From assembly GCA_938015295.1 (NCBI GenBank), contig CALLQB010000112.1, forward strand, positions 1 to 33,095: a stretch of 33,095 nt of DNA, given 5' to 3'. Under the pieces are notes generated by a model. It did not search any database. It was not told the DNA's origin and saw nothing but the letters and a program-made list of their open reading frames with translations. Within the stretch, counting starts at the first letter, position 1. Each line of letters begins with the position of its first letter. Position numbers and translations under genes: made by a program. This DNA is from an uncultured Acidimicrobiales bacterium (lineage in GTDB: Bacteria > Actinomycetota > Acidimicrobiia > Acidimicrobiales > SHLQ01). Below are positions 30,678 through 33,095 of the stretch, piece by piece.

Positions 30678-31822
30678 GCCTGCTGTTTCATCGACTCCCG
30701 GCTCTGACACGGCCTAAGAACTACGACGAGTTAGCGTCGTCAACTGTGCACGGACCCACCACCACCGACGTTCTTCGTCAGCGCCTTGCCGCTGGATCAC
30801 TACCCGGCGAGCGCACCGACGGCCACCGGGTAGCTCTTGCTGTAGAGGGCGGGGGAATGCGGGCCGTTGTTTCATCCGGCATGCTTCTCGCCCTTGAGCA
30901 ACTAGGTTTCGGTGACGCCTTCGACATGGTGGTCGGTACCTCGGCCGGAACGCTTGCGTCAGCGTTCTTCGTTGCCAAACAGGCGACTGAAGGAAGTGTG
31001 CTCTTCTATACCGACCTGACCAGCGCTCCTTTCCTCGACAAACGCAACGCCATCAAACGACGTAAAGCCATCGATCTCGACTATCTGGTCGACACCGCCA
31101 GCCGGCGACGAGGCCTCGAATACGAACACCTTCGCCAAGCCAAAACCGAGCTGTGGGCAACGATCTGCCCGGTCGAAGAAAACAACCCCATTACGCGGGT
31201 TCGGGTCGACGGCGACAATGACCGCATCGGCGCAATCCTCAAGGCGTCAGCTGCGCTGCCCGTGCTTGGCGGCGGAAACCGGTTCGTCGACGGCGAAGAA
31301 TATGTCGACGGCGGGCTCAGCGAGCAGATTCCTTGGCGCAGCGCCATGGACCTTGGTGCAACGCACATCCTTGTCTTGCCGTCGCGGGCCGTTGAAGAAG
31401 TCGAAGAGGCGTCGCGTATGAGCTTCGTCGAGAAATTCGCGACCACTCGAATCGTCGGATCTCTCCACGGCGAGCGGGTCGCCGACCTTGTTGGCCATCT
31501 GCCCGAGTCCGCAACCAATCAGGCGCTGTCGCTGTTGTCGATCGCCGGCGGCTCGGGCTCGCCGCTTGACACGTCCGGATCGTTATGGCCGGGACACCTC
31601 GAACTCGTGCACATCGACGCATCGGTTCCGGTGCCCGCTCGTCTCGAAACCAAACGCCCGGTGCTGGTCGACGGGCTGATCGGCGGTGCGCAGTCGCTGC
31701 TCGATCACTTCGGTCTCGGGTCGGTGTCGGTTGAGCAACGCGTCGTGCTGCAACACCCTGACGTGAGCGTGCACGCATTGCGGAGCGAACAGCTCAGGTC
31801 GGTTATCCGCCGAACCCTCTAG
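30674..31822 (+). CDS. Patatin-like phospholipase
   Basis: 382 residues from GTG 30674, overlapping the preceding stop, with AAGGAG as ribosome site. Patatin lipid acyl hydrolase: oxyanion-hole GGGMRAVVSSG (about 59-69), nucleophile Ser90 in GTSAG, catalytic Asp212 in VDGGL. Predicted cytoplasmic or peripheral, since no signal peptide is seen. A serine-aspartate dyad of this kind hydrolyses phospholipids or lipid esters. Translational coupling with the glycosyltransferase-like membrane protein suggests a joint role at the membrane, perhaps on a glycolipid. Substrate unknown. Confidence 0.93.
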   Translation: MSLLFHRLPALTRPKNYDELASSTVHGPTTTDVLRQRLAAGSLPGERTDGHRVALAVEGGGMRAVVSSGMLLALEQLGFGDAFDMVVGTSAGTLASAFFVAKQATEGSVLFYTDLTSAPFLDKRNAIKRRKAIDLDYLVDTASRRRGLEYEHLRQAKTELWATICPVEENNPITRVRVDGDNDRIGAILKASAALPVLGGGNRFVDGEEYVDGGLSEQIPWRSAMDLGATHILVLPSRAVEEVEEASRMSFVEKFATTRIVGSLHGERVADLVGHLPESATNQALSLLSIAGGSGSPLDTSGSLWPGHLELVHIDASVPVPARLETKRPVLVDGLIGGAQSLLDHFGLGSVSVEQRVVLQHPDVSVHALRSEQLRSVIRRTL

Positions 31823-32122
31823 GGCTGCGGGTGCGGGATGCCCCGGTGACCTGGCTCGGTGGTTACTGGAGGCGGGAGTAACGGATCGCGATCTGGTCCT
31901 GGCAAAGGACTCGAAGAGCATTCGGGGAGAGTTCGGTACCGTTGTCGCAACCAAGGCACCAAAATCAGGCGGGGGCTGGGCGCGCAACTCTCGCGGACTC
32001 GCCCCCGAGAACAGATTCTCCGGCCCAGACCGCTCACACGAAACGGGTGAACTCCAACTCCAGTCAGCTTGTGAGGAGGTTTTGCGGAGGCAGGTTGGGC
32101 ACCGTTGTGGCATATTGCGGTT
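31823..32122 (+). other. 300-bp region with a start-less open frame, possible gene remnant
   Basis: No complete gene. The frame through 31848 is open from 31767 to a TGA at 32124-32126 that overlaps the next ATG as ATGA. It reads protein-like (LARWLLEAGVTDRDLVLAKD, then IRGEFGTVVATKAP, then SACEEVLRRQVG) but has no usable start until its last few codons. It may be the 3' remnant of a gene once coupled to the downstream one, or chance. A GTTACT/AGTAAC stem lies at 31862-31882. No tRNA, SRP RNA or selC seen. Confidence 0.35.
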
Positions 32123-33095
32123 ATGACTCCACGTGAGGCGGCCGTCGAAGCGAAGATTCAGTGCGGAAAAAGATCGTCGGGGGAATTCAGCCGCTCGGTG
32201 CTGGATCCAACCGCGGCCGACATCTCATCGCTCCTTGACGAGCTGGCTTCATACAAGGTGGGATTCATGACGGTCACCAAACTTGACGTCCCGCCCTCTG
32301 GCAACTGGGCGCAAGTGGGCAGGTATCGGCCTCGCTTTTTCGTGGTAGAGAAGGGTAAGTCCTTACCGTCATGGCCGTGGCGCCTATCACGAAGCGACGG
32401 GCCGGAGGGTTACCAATTTTCCGTTGACTTCAACTCTCTACAGAGCATCGCCACGCTGCTCATTGAGTGGACCTTTGATGACGGACCAAAGACGGCCAAC
32501 CTTGGCGGCGTCGAGTGGGCCGCTGGACCGGAGATCGCCGCTGGCATGGATGCACTCGAGGAGTTCAATCAAAGACCGCCCGACCCGCTTGACGGCATCG
32601 TCGCGCCGACGGCAACTTCGGCTCCGCAGTTTGTGGATGTAGCGGTCCTGCAAACCCTCCTCGAGGAGGCATTGACAGCGTCGTGGGGAAAGGCCGCGTC
32701 AACTTGGGCGCTGCCAGACATCTACGGCTTTGGGCTTGACTCGGCGGGAGACCCATTTCTGCTCCCGGTTGCGTTCGTTGACTCTGACCCGCCTCAAGCT
32801 TATGACCAGCGCTGGGTGCCAGCTGAATCACCAGGGCACCTTATTGGTGTGGAATTCTTCGACGAAGTGAACGACCTAATCGGCCAATCGATGGAGGCGT
32901 TTGTCGAGTGGGCAGACATGCTCGAAGGCGACGACGTGGATGAGATGAAGGTCGAAGCCGATATGCGCGTGGCCATCTTCAACGCCGGGGTAGCCGCCTT
33001 GAGCGAACTTCGCAGCGAAGGTCTCTTCGCAGGTGCTCCGCAGCTTGTTGTGAACCTCTGGCACATGGACCTCGAACCGACCCCCGACGATCTCG
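32123..33095 (+). CDS. Possible DUF4303-type protein, 3' partial
   Basis: Open from ATG 32123 to the window end (324 codons). The N-terminal 140 residues (MTPREAAVEAKIQCGKRSSG..., KVGFMTVTKLDVPPSGNWAQVGRYRPRFFVVEKG) are unassigned. From about 170 the pattern ALTASWGKAASTWALPDIYGFGLDSAGDPFLLPVAFVD followed by YDQRWVPAESPG resembles DUF4303 proteins, which share an N-terminal helix, a YgfaL-type strand and a Trp-containing motif and often act as polymorphic-toxin immunity proteins. That assignment is tentative. Base composition is somewhat less GC-rich than its neighbours and no ribosome site is clear, so recent acquisition is possible. Confidence 0.7.
   Translation, partial: MTPREAAVEAKIQCGKRSSGEFSRSVLDPTAADISSLLDELASYKVGFMTVTKLDVPPSGNWAQVGRYRPRFFVVEKGKSLPSWPWRLSRSDGPEGYQFSVDFNSLQSIATLLIEWTFDDGPKTANLGGVEWAAGPEIAAGMDALEEFNQRPPDPLDGIVAPTATSAPQFVDVAVLQTLLEEALTASWGKAASTWALPDIYGFGLDSAGDPFLLPVAFVDSDPPQAYDQRWVPAESPGHLIGVEFFDEVNDLIGQSMEAFVEWADMLEGDDVDEMKVEADMRVAIFNAGVAALSELRSEGLFAGAPQLVVNLWHMDLEPTPDDL

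Noticed and set aside
31823..32122. tRNA, selC, SRP RNA or tmRNA in the gap
   Set aside because: No T-loop GTTCRA context with pairing arms and no SRP core found on either strand.
1..33095. CRISPR array, prophage or insertion sequence
   Set aside because: No regularly spaced direct repeats, integrase, transposase or terminal inverted repeats with target duplications were seen; the palindromes are dispersed single copies.

Overview
The window looks like one end of a high-GC actinobacterial chromosome contig, most likely class Acidimicrobiia (Ilumatobacter-like). This is inferred from high-GC coding, class E (LAxTG) sortase signals, a Ku/LigD-polymerase pair, AAA-cyclase regulators, an MmyB-type regulator and GTG/TTG starts. 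No rRNA, tRNA, CRISPR array, transposase, integrase or phage gene is visible.

Layout. 1-2929: the 3' part of a 2-oxoacid dehydrogenase E2 gene, then a single ORF that fuses octanoyltransferase LipB to lipoyl synthase LipA, the two enzymes that lipoylate E2. 3026-8684: a small membrane protein, a 1103-residue cyclase-like/AAA/TPR regulator, an M24 peptidase and an orphan membrane protein. 8759-11300: two paralogous secreted proteins with Cys/Asp/Pro repeat stalks and LAxTG signals. 11301-16501: a control region (CRP-like palindrome next to an exact sigma-28 consensus promoter) and a tight operon of Ku, LigD-type polymerase, PduO-type cobalamin adenosyltransferase, leucyl aminopeptidase and a GrdB-like gene. 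The last gene reads through an in-frame TGA and is almost certainly a selenoprotein. 16519-18275: a divergent regulator/hydrolase pair. 18364-21147: an envelope cassette of cupredoxin, beta-helix lipoprotein and DUF1996 lipoprotein. 21212-24062 (minus): enoyl-CoA hydratase, dienoyl-CoA-reductase-like SDR and adenylate cyclase. 24260-26343: two proteins of unknown function and a sirtuin. 26464-28777: inositol-phosphate synthase divergent from a LysR regulator. 28878-31822: a glycosyltransferase-like membrane protein without its metal motif, translationally coupled to a patatin. 32123-end: a truncated possible DUF4303 protein.

A family of four 43-bp near-perfect palindromes (10041, 21176, 24102, 24709) lies between genes, followed by a T-tract on one strand. 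They act as terminator-like elements and supply the stop codons of three genes. The strongest points for follow-up are the unannotated selenoprotein, the exact sigma-28 promoter with a CRP-like site before the NHEJ operon, the LipB-LipA fusion, the palindrome family and the paired LAxTG surface proteins.
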